Source: Gemmatimonadota bacterium (GTDB lineage: Bacteria; Latescibacterota; UBA2968; GCA-2709665). Taken from it: DNA of 64,000 nucleotides. The translations under genes and the position numbers were made by a program. The DNA lies in contig JAPPNU010000012.1 of NCBI GenBank assembly GCA_028873695.1, forward strand, positions 62,001-126,000, given 5' to 3'. The notes under the pieces are model-generated. The model made no database searches and was not told where the DNA came from. It saw only the letters and a list, made by a program, of their open reading frames with translations. Positions 42,012 through 50,789 of this stretch are shown piece after piece (positions within the stretch are counted from its first letter, which is position 1; each line of letters opens with the position of its first letter).

Positions 42012-43100
42012 TTACGAATTCGCGACGGCTTCGGCCACCGCGTCGCCCACCTTCGAGGTCCCGGCGGCGCCTCCGAGATCGACCGGGTGGTTCTTCGGGT
42101 CGTCCAGCGCCCGATCGACGGCGCGGTCGATTGTCTCCGAGGCGGCGATGGCTTCCGTATCGTCATGCCTTGCGCCCAGCCAGGACAGCATCATCCCGGC
42201 GGAGAGGACCTGCGCCATGGGATTGGCGATCCCCTGCCCGGCGATATCGGGGGCGGTGCCGTGGGACGGCTGGAAGACGCCGTAGCGATCGCCAACGTCG
42301 GCCGAGGGCGCCATCCCCATCCCGCCGATGGTTGCGGCGGCCAGGTCAGAGATGATGTCCCCGAACATATTCTCCGCGACGACAACGTCGTACCAGGCGG
42401 GGCTTTTCAGCTGATACACGGTGAATGCGTCCACGTAGGCATAGTCCCGTTCGATGCCGGGATAGGATTCCGCTACCTCGTCGAAGATCTGCCTGAAAAA
42501 GGCCATGCTCTTCAGAATGTTGGCCTTGTCGACGGAGGTGACGCGGCTCCTGCCGTCGGCCGGCGCTCCCTTCCGTTGCTTTGCGATTTCAAATGCATAC
42601 CGGACGATCCGCTCGGTGCCGGCGCGGGTGATCACCATGTTGTCCACGGCGAGGCTGTCTCCGAGGCGGACCCCGGCGCCGCGGGAAGCGTAGAGACCCT
42701 CGGTGTTCTCGCGCATGATGACGTAGTCGAGCGGCGGGTTTCCCTCGAGGAGCGGTGGCACGCCAGGGAATTTTTTAATGGGCCGGATCCCGGCGTAAAG
42801 GTCCATTTCGAAGCGCAGCGTGAGTTGAGGCGCGATTTCCGTGCCGTCGGGAAAACGGACGTCGGGGTCGCCGGCCGAGCCGAAGAGCACGGCGTCGGCC
42901 TGCTTGCAGGCTTCGAGCGTGGATTCCGGAAGGTCATTGCCGGTCTCGGCGTAACACCCGGCGCCAACCCGGTGTTGGGAAAAGGTGAACCGGAGATCGG
43001 GATGCGGTTCCTCGAGAGCCAGAAGCACCTTCAGCGCTTCCGCGACCACTTCCGGTCCGACGCCGTCGCCGGGGAGTACCGCGATGTTGTACGTTGGCAT
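42012..43100 (-). CDS. Isopropylmalate/tartrate dehydrogenase-family enzyme
   Basis: The 362-residue beta-decarboxylating dehydrogenase has LPGDGVGPEVV, VIMRENTEGLYASRG, catalytic Lys/Tyr context (VTSVDKANILKSM, YVDAFTVYQLKSPAWYD), metal aspartates in ENMFGDIISDLAA, and SHGTAPDIAGQGIANP. By sequence it could be LeuB or a TtuC/homoisocitrate-type enzyme. No leuA/leuCD is nearby and it lies in a catabolic cluster, which favours a tartrate/malate-type hydroxyacid dehydrogenase. Confidence 0.88.
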   Translation of the reverse strand: MPTYNIAVLPGDGVGPEVVAEALKVLLALEEPHPDLRFTFSQHRVGAGCYAETGNDLPESTLEACKQADAVLFGSAGDPDVRFPDGTEIAPQLTLRFEMDLYAGIRPIKKFPGVPPLLEGNPPLDYVIMRENTEGLYASRGAGVRLGDSLAVDNMVITRAGTERIVRYAFEIAKQRKGAPADGRSRVTSVDKANILKSMAFFRQIFDEVAESYPGIERDYAYVDAFTVYQLKSPAWYDVVVAENMFGDIISDLAAATIGGMGMAPSADVGDRYGVFQPSHGTAPDIAGQGIANPMAQVLSAGMMLSWLGARHDDTEAIAASETIDRAVDRALDDPKNHPVDLGGAAGTSKVGDAVAEAVANS

Positions 43101-43110
43101 GCACGTCCTT

Positions 43111-44289
43111 TCAGGATTTACGGGCCGGCGCAGGGGGGCGGTGGCGCTGACGATCGTGGATGCCGATGCGGAATCCGCCCTCCGACTTCACGCCCCGTTC
43201 CAGTACGTCCGGTTCGACGTCGAATCCCGCGCCGGGCGTATCGGGCACGATCAGCCTGCCGTTGTCCATCCGCCATCCGTCCAGCGCGATGCCGGGCATA
43301 TCCGCGGGCGCGGCTTCCAGGAGGCTGTAGTTGGGAATGGAAGCGGCGAAGTGGGCGTGGGCGTATCGCTCGACGACGCTTCCCCAGCAATGAGGGGCGC
43401 ACTTCGCACCCCAGGGCTCGATGCGGTCCGCGGTGGTTTTCCACCATGTCAACCCCTTGTAACGGAAATCGTGCTGTACGATATCGATCCAACCGTTTTC
43501 GACCATATCGAAGAAGCCGGGCGGCGGCGGCCCGGACTCGCCGTCCGCCACGAGCGTATTGTAGCCTCTCCGGTTGATGGCTTCCTTGAAGGCCTCGTTG
43601 AACGCCCGGTCTTCCGGAAACGGCTCTTCGAACCAGTAAACCTCAGCGTCCCTGCAGCGTTCGAGGATATCCAGAGCGATATTGAGCGTGGTTCCGTTGT
43701 TGGCGTCAATGAGGACTCTCGCATCCGGTCCCGCGGCCTCCCGGACCGCGTGGACCACCAGCGCGTCCCTGTCGGTTCCTTCCCGGACCGGCATCCAGCG
43801 CGCGCCGCGGCCGACTTTTATTTTGAAATTGCGGTAGCCGTAGTCGTGCCCGGTTCGGACTTCCTCGTGGAAGATCCTCCTCGCTTCGTTGTCGGAAACC
43901 CCCAGGTCGTCGATATAGACGGACCCGTCGTAGAGCTCGACTTCGCGCGAACCGCGCGCGCCCAGAAGCCGATAAAGGGGTACCCCTTCACATCTGGCGG
44001 CCAGATCCCACAGTGGCAGATCGATGGCCGCGCCATCGCCGGTTGAGCCGTGTGGAAGACTGAAGAGATCCGAGGGACGCACTCCGAGCAGCGCTTCTGC
44101 GCGCTCCCCGTCCAGGGCGGACCAGCCGACACCCACGGCGCCGCTTCCTGTGGAGATTCGCACGACCGGATCGGTGACGGCCGGGCCATGCACGCCGATA
44201 CGCGCGTTCCGTCCGATGGTGCGCGGTCGCGTGCCGTGGAGGACAACCTTTTCGATTCTGACGATAGGATCGGAAAAAGCGCTGCGCAT
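43111..44289 (-). CDS. Mandelate racemase/enolase-superfamily enzyme
   Basis: The 392-residue protein has the capping domain and barrel of the muconate-lactonising/mandelate-racemase branch: KIKVGRG (Lys-x-Lys base), DANNG (first Mg ligand), WFEEPFPED (second), VADGESG (third). HCWGS is in the C-terminal catalytic position. Members dehydrate or racemise acid sugars and cycloisomerise acids. A sugar-acid dehydratase fits the operon. ATG 44289 is used; a TTG lies just upstream. It is the first gene of the minus-strand catabolic cluster, 10 bp before the IPMDH-like gene. Confidence 0.88.
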   Translation of the reverse strand: MRSAFSDPIVRIEKVVLHGTRPRTIGRNARIGVHGPAVTDPVVRISTGSGAVGVGWSALDGERAEALLGVRPSDLFSLPHGSTGDGAAIDLPLWDLAARCEGVPLYRLLGARGSREVELYDGSVYIDDLGVSDNEARRIFHEEVRTGHDYGYRNFKIKVGRGARWMPVREGTDRDALVVHAVREAAGPDARVLIDANNGTTLNIALDILERCRDAEVYWFEEPFPEDRAFNEAFKEAINRRGYNTLVADGESGPPPPGFFDMVENGWIDIVQHDFRYKGLTWWKTTADRIEPWGAKCAPHCWGSVVERYAHAHFAASIPNYSLLEAAPADMPGIALDGWRMDNGRLIVPDTPGAGFDVEPDVLERGVKSEGGFRIGIHDRQRHRPPAPARKS

Positions 44290-44409
44290 CAATGAATTCC
44301 GGAAATCGGGTTGGATGTACGATCCGATAAATTAAGCCAAAAACCGGCGGTTGGAAATCAAAAAAGGCGGCGTCGAAAGGCCTCCTTCATTGCACATGGG
44401 AATTTGGCC

Positions 44410-44438
44410 TTGACGGACGCTACAAGATGTAGTACTTT
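44410..44438 (+). promoter_or_regulatory. Candidate promoter for smc
   Basis: TTGACG (44410-44415), 17-bp spacer, TACTTT (44433-44438) in the 378-bp gap between the divergent enolase-superfamily gene and smc. Nothing else was recognised in this gap. Confidence 0.45.
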
Positions 44439-44667
44439 TCAGACACCGCAACGGATTATTCCCCAATCTGTTGCGTATTCCTCACCTCCCCATATTTCCC
44501 CTTTCCTTACTATACTCGCTATTTCAGGCCAATGGCGAGCGTCCGGTGAAGTCCGGGTCACGGTACGGCGGATCGGCGCTGCTTGCGTCCTGTCCTTGCT
44601 GTCGCGCCACACCTGATTCGTCCCGTGCATCCGGACCTGGAACCTGTGTTCTTCAGGAGGCGGAACT

Positions 44668-47600
44668 TTGTACCTTTCCCGACTGACGGCATTGGGCTTC
44701 AAGTCCTTCGTGCAACAACTGGATCTCTCGCTGCAGAAGGGCATTACCTGTGTTGTGGGCCCCAACGGCTGCGGCAAATCAAACGTTGTGGACGCCCTTC
44801 GCTGGGCGCTGGGCGAGCAGCGGGTCCGGTCGCTGCGCAGCAACAATATGGAGGATGTGATCTTTTCCGGTACGCGGAACCGGAAACCGCTGGGCATGGC
44901 CGAGGTATCCATCACCGTCGACAACACGGAACGCATTCTGCCGGTCGACTACACCGAAGTGACGGTGACCCGCCGGCTGTTCCGGTCCGGAGACAGCGAC
45001 TACCTGCTCAACAAGGTCCCCTGCAGGTTGAAGGATATTCAGAATCTTCTGATGGATACCGGGCTGGGCGCCCATGCCTATTCCGTCATCGAGCAGGGGA
45101 TGATGGATGAGATCATCAGCGACAGACCGGAAGAAAGGCGGCGGCTGTTCGAGGAGGCGGCGGGCGTAACGCGGTACAAGATGCAGCGCCGTGCGGCGTG
45201 GAACCGGCTGGCGTCCGTCCGGCAGGACCTGCAGACAGTGGATGCCGTAATGGTGGAAGTCGAGCGCCAGGTGAAATCGCTTGCCAGGCAGGAGCGGAAG
45301 GCCCGCCTTTACATACAGCTTTCGGACCGGATGAAGGACCTTGAAGTCCGGCTCGGACGACAACGGTTCTTTCAGATGTCCGAAAGGTCCCGCCCGGTCG
45401 CGAATGAGACGGCGGTGCTGAAAGAGGACGTCGAGGTGGCCGCCGGAGACATCGCACGCCTGGAGGCGCGCCTCGAAGACGTCCGTACGGAATTGTCCGA
45501 ACGCGATCGGGCGCTCAGAGAAGCGAACGCGGAAGTGAGCAGGCAGAGTCAACTCGTACACAGGAAAGATACGCATATCCAGGTCGCGCAGGAGAGAATC
45601 CGTTCCATTGACGCCTTCCTGAAGCAGGCGGACCTGCGGCAGGAAGACATGGCGCGCCGCCGGGCTACGGCGCGGAAGGAAACAGCGGAGGCGCAGCGGC
45701 TGGAGGCGGAAGCGCGCGGAGCATTGCAACAAGCGGAAAGCGCATTGGCGGCCGAGCGCGGCGAACTGGAAGGGATGAACCGGGCGCTCGACGCGCGGAG
45801 AAACCGTGCGGACGAACAGAAGTCGCAACTGATAAGCGCTCTGGGTGAACTCAGTGAGGGAAGCGGCCGGTTGGAACGCGGACGGGCGAGACTGGAGGGA
45901 ATCACACAACGCCAGGCAAGACTCGAAGCCGATGCAAAGCAGTCGGCGCTCCGCAAGGAGGAGGCGGACGCCGCAAGCCGCGCCGCGAAAGCGCGGATCG
46001 ATCGCCTGGAACGCGACGCGGCCGACAGGAAACGGCTGAGGGAGACTGACGGCGCAACGTTCGGGCGGTTGCTCGAACAGCAGAAGGAAATGACGGAAGA
46101 GCGCAGCCGGTTGCTGGCCAGAAGGGAGGCCGACGATGCGAGGATCGGACTGCTGAAAAAGTTTCGGGAGGGATTCGAGGGGTATTCGAGCGGGGTCCGC
46201 GCGCTGGCGGTGGAATCTCCATTTGCCGATCGCGTGCGCGGCGTGGTTGCAGACCGGATTGAAGTGGACGGGCGATACGCGGCAGCCGTTGAAGCCGCCC
46301 TGGGTCGTGCGTTGGAATGCCTGCTGGTGGACGAAACGGCGGATGTACTGAAAGCCATCGACTACCTGCAGTCGGGGGACCTCGGATCGGCGGCGTTTCT
46401 GCCGCTGGACTCCCTTTCGAACGGAAACGGCGGGACGTGGACGGCGCCGGATGCGGAAGGCGTGGCGGGCAGGGCGTCCAATCTCCTGCGCGGCAAGACG
46501 TCTCCGGTACACGCGCTGCTTCAACGGACGCTGGTCGTGAAAAATGCGGGGAACGCGCTTCCGCTGCTGGAAGAAATGAGATCCCTCGGCGTGGACGTGG
46601 TGACCGAAAACGGCGAGTTGTTCTCTGCTGACGGTACGATATACGGGGGTGAGACAAACGAGGACGGAACGGGGTTGATAGGGCGCAGGCAGGAGATCGA
46701 AACGCTCGAAGCAAGCCTGAGCGCGGCAGGCGCGGATCTGCAGTCGCTGGATACGCGACTCGAGGAGACCTCCGCATCGCTGGTCGCAATGCAGGCCCGT
46801 ATCGATGAAACCGACGGGATTCTGGCGGACCTGAACAACCGCCTGGTCGCAAGCCGCAGGGACCTTCAGATTGCCCGGGAGGAAGAACAGCGACAGTTGC
46901 GCCTGGAGGTGGACTTGCGGGATGAAATCGCGGCGGTGACGTCCGAAGAAACCGGGCTGAGAGAAGCCATCGCTTCCGAGGCAGCGGAATTGAACGTGCT
47001 TGAGAAACGCCGGGAGCGGCTGGAAGCGGCTACGGGTGAGGCGGACGCGGCGTTGCGGGAGCAGGAACGCCAGCAGCGGGCCGGGCAGGACGCGTTCTCA
47101 AGCCGGCAGGTGGAGATCGCGTCGCTGGCGGCCGGCGTGGACCGTCACGAACACGAAGGGCAGAGGTGGACGCGGGACCTGACCGAAACCGAAAGAGAGA
47201 TGAAACGACTGGCCTCCGACTGCGAGGAACGGCGAAAGGAAAGACTCGGCCTGGAGAGGGCCGCGCAGGATTCCGGGAAGGAACTGGAGACCCTGCATCG
47301 GAGGCAGGACGAACTGGAATCAAAGCGGGACGCGCAGGCGGAACGCCAGCAGGCGTTGTTGACAGATACACGCCAGCTCGAAGAGGAAGTGCGGGACAGG
47401 AACCGGCGCGCGAATCAGAACCGGGACCGTTTGGGCCAGCTTCAGGCAGAGATGGCGGAACTGAGGACCGGCGCGGAGGCGCTGCGAGCGCGAATTCTGG
47501 ATGAGTACGAGGTGGACGTCAGAGAAGCGGGCGCACTGGACGATCCGGAGTTCAACGCGGACGTAACGGAAGCGCAAAGAGACGAGCTTCGCGAACGGAT

Positions 47601-48264
47601 CCGGCGGATGGGTCCGGTGAATCCGGGCGCCGTGGAAGAGTACGAGGAGCAGAAGAAGCATCACGAGTTCATGTCGAAACACCGGAGCGACCTGATCGAG
47701 GCGGCCGAAACCCTTCAGCGGACCATATCCCGGATCGACAGGACGGCCCGCGGCAGGTTCATGGTCACGTTCGATCAGATCAAGCAGAACTTCCGGAAGA
47801 CGTTCGAGGCGTTCTTCGACGGAGGTCAGGCGGACCTCCTTATGTCCCCGGATGAAGACCCCCTGGAGGCGCCGCTGGAGATTATCGCCCGGCCGAAAGG
47901 CAAGCGGCTCCAGCACATCAACCTGCTGTCGGGGGGAGAGCGGGCGCTGACCGCGATAGCGCTCCTGTTCGCGATCTACCTGGTCAAGCCCAGCCCGTTC
48001 TGCATCCTCGACGAGGTCGACGCCCCGCTGGACGATGCCAACGTGACGCGTTTCGTGCGGGTGCTCAAGCGGTTCGCGGCCGACACCCAGTTCATTGTGG
48101 TGACCCACAACAAGGTGACGATGGACGCGGCGGACTGCCTGCACGGGATTACAATGGAGGAACCGGGGGTGTCCAGACTGGTATCGGTCAGGCTGGATCA
48201 CGAAACACAGGGCGGCAACGGGCAGGCGGAAGCTGTCGCGGCAACCACGGCCGCGGACGATTGA
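44668..48264 (+). CDS. smc: Chromosome partition protein SMC
   Basis: The 1198-residue ATPase of bacterial condensin begins YLSRLTALGFKSF and has Walker A VVGPNGCGKSNVVDALRW, two long coiled-coil arms (about 170-500 and 680-1000), and a hinge around 510-670. The ABC signature LLSGGERALTAIAL and Walker B FCILDEVDAPLDDAN are C-terminal. It compacts and segregates chromosomes with ScpA/ScpB, which are not in the window. TTG 44668 is the start: AGGAGG sits 7 nt upstream and the N-terminus matches the family exactly. A bidirectional terminator follows. Confidence 0.98.
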   Translation: MYLSRLTALGFKSFVQQLDLSLQKGITCVVGPNGCGKSNVVDALRWALGEQRVRSLRSNNMEDVIFSGTRNRKPLGMAEVSITVDNTERILPVDYTEVTVTRRLFRSGDSDYLLNKVPCRLKDIQNLLMDTGLGAHAYSVIEQGMMDEIISDRPEERRRLFEEAAGVTRYKMQRRAAWNRLASVRQDLQTVDAVMVEVERQVKSLARQERKARLYIQLSDRMKDLEVRLGRQRFFQMSERSRPVANETAVLKEDVEVAAGDIARLEARLEDVRTELSERDRALREANAEVSRQSQLVHRKDTHIQVAQERIRSIDAFLKQADLRQEDMARRRATARKETAEAQRLEAEARGALQQAESALAAERGELEGMNRALDARRNRADEQKSQLISALGELSEGSGRLERGRARLEGITQRQARLEADAKQSALRKEEADAASRAAKARIDRLERDAADRKRLRETDGATFGRLLEQQKEMTEERSRLLARREADDARIGLLKKFREGFEGYSSGVRALAVESPFADRVRGVVADRIEVDGRYAAAVEAALGRALECLLVDETADVLKAIDYLQSGDLGSAAFLPLDSLSNGNGGTWTAPDAEGVAGRASNLLRGKTSPVHALLQRTLVVKNAGNALPLLEEMRSLGVDVVTENGELFSADGTIYGGETNEDGTGLIGRRQEIETLEASLSAAGADLQSLDTRLEETSASLVAMQARIDETDGILADLNNRLVASRRDLQIAREEEQRQLRLEVDLRDEIAAVTSEETGLREAIASEAAELNVLEKRRERLEAATGEADAALREQERQQRAGQDAFSSRQVEIASLAAGVDRHEHEGQRWTRDLTETEREMKRLASDCEERRKERLGLERAAQDSGKELETLHRRQDELESKRDAQAERQQALLTDTRQLEEEVRDRNRRANQNRDRLGQLQAEMAELRTGAEALRARILDEYEVDVREAGALDDPEFNADVTEAQRDELRERIRRMGPVNPGAVEEYEEQKKHHEFMSKHRSDLIEAAETLQRTISRIDRTARGRFMVTFDQIKQNFRKTFEAFFDGGQADLLMSPDEDPLEAPLEIIARPKGKRLQHINLLSGGERALTAIALLFAIYLVKPSPFCILDEVDAPLDDANVTRFVRVLKRFAADTQFIVVTHNKVTMDAADCLHGITMEEPGVSRLVSVRLDHETQGGNGQAEAVAATTAADD

Positions 48265-48293
48265 ACGCGGAGGCCGGAACACGACGGAAAAAC

Positions 48294-48331
48294 AAAGGAT
48301 CGGCAGCCTGAAAGCTGCCGATCCTTTCGTT
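48294..48331. terminator. Bidirectional intrinsic terminator between smc and the TlpA-like gene
   Basis: AAAGGATCGGCAGC (48294-48307) pairs perfectly with GCTGCCGATCCTTT (48314-48327) around CTGAAA, with T/A-rich flanks on both sides, placed between convergent stops. Confidence 0.9.
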
Positions 48332-48403
48332 TACGCTTGAGACCCTGTCGGCGCCGTACTTCGCCGCGAGCCGCACGTCACGGTTGACACCAAAGGGAGA
48401 TGT

Positions 48404-50479
48404 TCAGACCGAACCCAGGCTCTTCAGAATTTTCGCGACCACGGCATCCGTATCGCGAATTCCCAATCCGCCCAGCCGCTCCAGGACCATTCCCTTCGGA
48501 TCCACCAGGAAATAGGCCGGTATCCCGCGAACGTTGTAGTCGACGGCGGGTCCGGAACCGGAGACGCCGGAGCGCACGTGTACCCCTTCGATCCCGTGTT
48601 TTTCGATGGCCTTGCGCCACGCGGCGTCGCTCGAGTCCAGCGAAAGGTTGACGAAGACCACCGGCTGTCCGGCCGTTTCCTTTTTTATTTTTCTCAGGAA
48701 TGGTAAATCGACGATGCACGGCCCGCACCAGCTCGCCCAGAAATCCAGCAGGACCGCCTTGCCCCTGAACTGGCTCAAAGACACGGGTTGACCGTCCAGG
48801 TCCGTCAACGTGAAATCCGGCGCCGGACGCCCCGGTTGCAGCGCCATCGCCTTGTCCAGGGCCGCCAGAACCGCCGCGTTGTATTCGGGATGGGGGTTGG
48901 TCGCACGGAAATCCGGCCACTTGCGATTGGCCCACACAAAACTGTCGCCACCGCGCTGAAAACCGCGAATCAGTTGTCCGGCCAGGAACCAATATCGCAC
49001 TCTCCCGTTCAGCTTCTTCTCCGCAAAATTGAACGTGCGTGGCAGCATTGATATCGTCCGGGTCTTAATCGCATAAATCGAATCGAGCGTTGCCTGCGCC
49101 GCCGGCGTCAGTCCCAGCCCGGCGAGATCCAGCTTGTCGGACAGCCTGAGCGGCCGGCGGTTATCGTAGAGAGAGTCCAGATGTGCGCCGATCCCAGGCG
49201 ATATATCCAGTCCCGACAGATCCACCGTCTCCGACAATTTCGGTGTCTTTCTGAACGCCTTCAATCCATCCGGGGACGCTGCACCGTCCTTATTGGGCAC
49301 CCTGAAGACCAGCGCGCCATCCGTCGTATCGATCGTCGGCTCTTTCAGTTCCTTTGTAGCAACAATCCTGTACGATCCATCACTCTTCGCATAGAAGGCG
49401 TCGATCGCTGCCCCGGCCGGTTCCGACAAGCCCATTTTCTCCAGGTCGAACATCTGAGAAAGCCTGGATCTTCCTCTGCCGGCGTACAATGAGTCGAGTC
49501 TGGTTTCAACCGCTCGTGGCAGACCCAACGTGGACAGGTCGATCATTTTCGACAGGCTGGGATGCCACCCGAACCGCGCATAGAGGGAATCCAGCCCTGC
49601 GAGCGTCTCCTTTGACAGTTCCAGGTTTGTCAGATCGTACAGGTCGGACAACCTCGTCGACCCGGTATTCTTCATCATTTCCAGATCCATTGTCCGAACA
49701 AGGTAGCTCGGATACGGATCCACCCCGATTGCCTTCTCGTCCACCAGCGGGATCTGTTTAAGGAAGTCATAGAACCCAGGTGGAATATCCTTGTTCTCCC
49801 GGCCCGTGGCGCGCCGGTAATTGGCAAAGTAAGAGATTTTCAGGAATGCGTACGTATAGTTGAAATAGCGTTCCGCATGTTCGATGAATCCCGGCGATAA
49901 CGCGTATCTCGTGCGTCGCCGGTTCAGGAATTCAATCTGGTCCGCGTGCCATCCGTCCGCCAGGCGTGCGAAGTCTACCGCCTCCGCATCCCTGGAGTCC
50001 CCGATTTTCCGCTGGAAGTCCCGGAACCGGGGGTACCATTCGGCAATGAAGCGGTTGTTGTCCGCGTTCCGGCCGCTGAACCCGTAAGAGGTGTAGAGAC
50101 GTCCGGGATGGATCTCGACGTGCAGGCTGTCGCCGGGTTCGACGTACAGCACCAGCGGACCGGGCTTGAAGACGTGCGACGCGGCCTGCCGCACCCACTT
50201 CCACGGGACGCTCCTGCCCTTGTAGCTTCCCCGTACGAGGGTCCCGCGGGCGACGGGAATCTCGATGGCGAAGCGGTTCCGGTTGTCCAGGTCCACGCGG
50301 TGCTCGGTCTGTCTCCCCAACGCCGTCGGCGAGTTGTACCTGAACGTGATTTCCCGCGTGGTCGGATTCCGGACTTCACCTGTGACAATCGCGACCGATG
50401 ACTCACTGCTTTCCGCGCCCGGACCGGCAGTCGACATTGCGAGTATGATGACCAGAATGAGACGGCCTTTGTTCTTCAT
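48404..50479 (-). CDS. Exported TlpA-like thiol-disulfide protein with internal 31-aa repeats
   Basis: The 691-residue protein has a signal peptide (LILVIILAMSTAGPGA), an N-terminal beta-rich region typical of DUF4369/TlpA fusions, and a central array of five repeats of about 31 residues (about 265-470: LSxxxDLxxLgLSxxxxxxLDSLYA). A C-terminal TlpA/AhpC thioredoxin domain carries the redox CxxC in DFWASWCGPC (about 580). It would keep extracytoplasmic proteins reduced. I cannot assign the repeats to a family. It is convergent with smc across a terminator. GAGGGA precedes the ATG. Confidence 0.85.
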   Translation of the reverse strand: MKNKGRLILVIILAMSTAGPGAESSESSVAIVTGEVRNPTTREITFRYNSPTALGRQTEHRVDLDNRNRFAIEIPVARGTLVRGSYKGRSVPWKWVRQAASHVFKPGPLVLYVEPGDSLHVEIHPGRLYTSYGFSGRNADNNRFIAEWYPRFRDFQRKIGDSRDAEAVDFARLADGWHADQIEFLNRRRTRYALSPGFIEHAERYFNYTYAFLKISYFANYRRATGRENKDIPPGFYDFLKQIPLVDEKAIGVDPYPSYLVRTMDLEMMKNTGSTRLSDLYDLTNLELSKETLAGLDSLYARFGWHPSLSKMIDLSTLGLPRAVETRLDSLYAGRGRSRLSQMFDLEKMGLSEPAGAAIDAFYAKSDGSYRIVATKELKEPTIDTTDGALVFRVPNKDGAASPDGLKAFRKTPKLSETVDLSGLDISPGIGAHLDSLYDNRRPLRLSDKLDLAGLGLTPAAQATLDSIYAIKTRTISMLPRTFNFAEKKLNGRVRYWFLAGQLIRGFQRGGDSFVWANRKWPDFRATNPHPEYNAAVLAALDKAMALQPGRPAPDFTLTDLDGQPVSLSQFRGKAVLLDFWASWCGPCIVDLPFLRKIKKETAGQPVVFVNLSLDSSDAAWRKAIEKHGIEGVHVRSGVSGSGPAVDYNVRGIPAYFLVDPKGMVLERLGGLGIRDTDAVVAKILKSLGSV

Positions 50480-50789
50480 GAATCGATCCCTCTGAGCGGA
50501 TTCCGTTTTACCGGCAACCTGATGAGAAGTCTTCTACACAGCTACGATGCCCCGCGGACGGATTTCCCACATCGCGAGCGGTGGCAACAGACGTTACATC
50601 CGTACGTCACCTGTGTTCCCAACTCACGGGGCCGGTGGCGATTGGACCTGATTCGACGGGCATGATTCCGTCATCACGGCACCCTAAAGATAGCCAATTC
50701 GCTTATCTGAAGCGAACGGAAACGTCCGACCGGCGGCGTTATCGCGTCTTGTCACAAGTCACGTCGATAGTTGGCGGCATGCCCGTTAG
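50480..50789. other. 310-bp gap, no recognised feature
   Basis: Separates the TlpA-like start from the permease-fusion stop on the same strand. It should hold the TlpA gene's promoter, but I see no convincing -35/-10 pair, tRNA or repeat. Confidence 0.5.

Noticed and set aside
42012..43100. Calling the IPMDH-like gene leuB
   Set aside because: No other leucine-biosynthesis gene is near and the setting is catabolic; the family includes tartrate and homoisocitrate dehydrogenases.
44779..46524. Minus-strand frame of about 580 codons opposite smc
   Set aside because: Arg/Pro/Leu-rich shadow of the smc coding strand with no recognisable domain.
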